Part shown: positions 6,702 to 6,982 of the stretch, in pieces | How the letters are laid out: every line of letters begins with the position of its first letter | Position numbering within the stretch: the stretch's first letter is position 1 | Assembly: GCA_043775075.1 (NCBI GenBank) | Contig: JAYVSS010000157.1 | Coordinates: 1 to 6,982 of the forward strand | Source: JANLQX01 sp043775075 | GTDB lineage: Bacteria; Actinomycetota; Acidimicrobiia; Acidimicrobiales; JANYDT01 | Direction of reading: 5' to 3' | DNA: 6,982 nt | The notes under the pieces: generated by a model | What the model was told of the DNA's origin: nothing | What the model saw: only the letters and a program-made list of their open reading frames with translations | Database searches by the model: none | Made by a program: the position numbers and the translations under genes

Positions 6702-6766
6702 GAAGGCCCCGAAGCCCAGGCGACCTGTCGTCGAGGTGACGGGGCCTTCAACCTTTTCGGCCCCGT
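6702..6766 (+). promoter_or_regulatory. Two mutually exclusive GC-rich stems (switch- or terminator-like)
   Basis: Stem A pairs 6702-6711 with 6740-6749 (10 perfect base pairs, CGGGGCCTTC as right arm). Stem B pairs 6739-6746 with 6759-6766 (ACGGGGCC with GGCCCCGT, 8 perfect base pairs, 12-base loop). They share bases 6740-6746, so only one can form. Stem B is followed by TTCC only, without a T-run. On the minus strand it lies about 115 bases past the PIN-like gene's stop and could also end that transcript. Confidence 0.5.
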
Positions 6767-6880
6767 TCCTGGTGCCGCGGCGGGTGAACGTTGCGCATAG
6801 TCTTCCCCGAACGAGACAGTCAGCGCGCTGCCTATCCGCCGCTGTGCGATCGCCCAAGCGCTCGATAATGTCAGGCGGAG

Positions 6881-6982
6881 TCAAACAGTTTCGACTCGGA
6901 GCTTCACGCGAATTGCGTCTGCGACCATTTCGATGTGCGTCGGGTTTGAGGTAACCACAGCGTCGCCTCGTCGGGCCGCGCC
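6881..6982 (-). CDS. PIN-domain (VapC-like) ribonuclease, C-terminal end only
   Basis: The minus-strand frame entering at the right edge reads 33 residues, GAARRGDAVVTSNPTHIE followed by MVADAIRVKLRVETV, then TGA at 6883-6881. The block GDAVVTSNPTHI followed by a helix and a short beta-strand (VKLRVETV) is the usual end of a PIN domain: the VxTSDPxDI region near the last strand, often holding the final acidic residue. Here the Asp after TS is Asn and the one after P is Thr, so the last metal-site acid is not preserved at its usual place. PIN proteins in this form are Mg-dependent ribonucleases, commonly toxins paired with a small antitoxin encoded just upstream, which would lie beyond the window. 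The assignment rests on 33 residues, so the family is probable and toxin status is inference. Confidence 0.55.
   Translation of the reverse strand, partial: GAARRGDAVVTSNPTHIEMVADAIRVKLRVETV

Larger units (their letters stand above)
6421..6766 (+). ncRNA. Candidate structured non-coding RNA (unrecognised class)
   Basis: On the plus strand this stretch contains many short stems closed by stable tetraloops. They include CGAGG/CTTCG at 6421-6436; GCGGAC/GTCCGC at 6449-6454 with 6484-6489; GTC-GAAA-GAC at 6502-6511 (extended by GC/GC past one mismatch); GGCC-TTCG-GGCT at 6535-6546 with the classic cUUCGg closure; and GGA-GCAA-TCC at 6575-6584. A long hairpin at 6607-6640 has CGTGCCCG pairing CGGGCACG, then CC/GG and GGTC/GACC around a GCAA loop. 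Then come GGC-TAAC-GCC at 6658-6667 inside an ATCGAT/ATCGAT pair, and two alternative GC-rich stems at 6702-6766. GNRA loops appear only when read on the plus strand, which suggests that strand is the RNA. I looked for the conserved cores of RNase P RNA, tmRNA and bacterial SRP RNA and did not see them. The ends, promoter and function are unknown, and chance pairing in GC-rich DNA could explain some of the stems. Confidence 0.4.
6080..6880. other. Gene-free interval rich in inverted repeats
   Basis: About 800 bases lie between the Tat-protein gene and the PIN-like gene. Several frames stay open for 60-110 codons on both strands, but their translations are Arg/Ser/Pro-rich, overlap each other, and show no domain, signal or consistent Shine-Dalgarno; I regard them as non-coding. 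The interval holds the GGWCC repeat cluster, a short hairpin near a DnaA-box-like site, a probable structured RNA and two alternative GC-rich stems, listed separately. Confidence 0.7.

Noticed and set aside
6421..6766. RNase P RNA, tmRNA, SRP RNA or 6S RNA
   Set aside because: The RNase P core (GAGGAAAGTC and ACAGAAA), the tmRNA tRNA-like end with CCA, and the SRP apical motif are not visible on either strand. The fold is not one long hairpin as in 6S.

Overview
The window looks like a high-GC actinobacterial chromosome segment. GTG starts, long Thr/Ser-rich linkers in exported proteins, a DUF6636-type secreted domain and an actinobacterial-style M15 peptidase all point that way. The linkers would suit Acidimicrobiia, but that is an inference. 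The window holds five recognisable protein genes, one of them cut by the left edge and another cut by the right edge apart from its last 33 codons, plus one uncharacterised exported protein and about 800 bases without a credible gene.

Left part (1-1956): the C-terminal half of a Cu+-type P1B ATPase runs in from the left and ends at 877. It meets, head-on, the last gene of a minus-strand operon, and the two share the tetranucleotide CTAG as stop codons. The operon (4507 down to 874) has three genes: a secreted M15-family peptidoglycan peptidase with a Thr-rich tail, a YczE/YitT-type integral membrane protein, and a secreted two-domain protein (DUF11-like plus DUF6636-like). Both internal junctions can be read as the same 4-base GTGA start/stop overlap, so the three products are probably made together and act at the membrane and cell wall.

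Middle (4508-6079): a 96-base divergent intergenic region separates the operon from a plus-strand gene for a Tat-exported protein of 491 residues with no recognised function.

Right part (6080-6982): no convincing ORF is present until the edge, where the minus strand carries the last 33 codons of what looks like a PIN-domain (VapC-like) ribonuclease, stopping at 6881. The space between is rich in inverted repeats. It has a cluster of GGWCC-centred repeats (6099-6215), a short stretch with one DnaA-box-like nonamer (6250-6281), and from about 6421 to 6766 a series of small stems closed by GNRA and cUUCGg tetraloops on the plus strand, ending in two mutually exclusive GC-rich stems. This is the best candidate for something undescribed: a structured non-coding RNA. 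I could not match it to RNase P RNA, tmRNA, SRP RNA or 6S RNA by eye.
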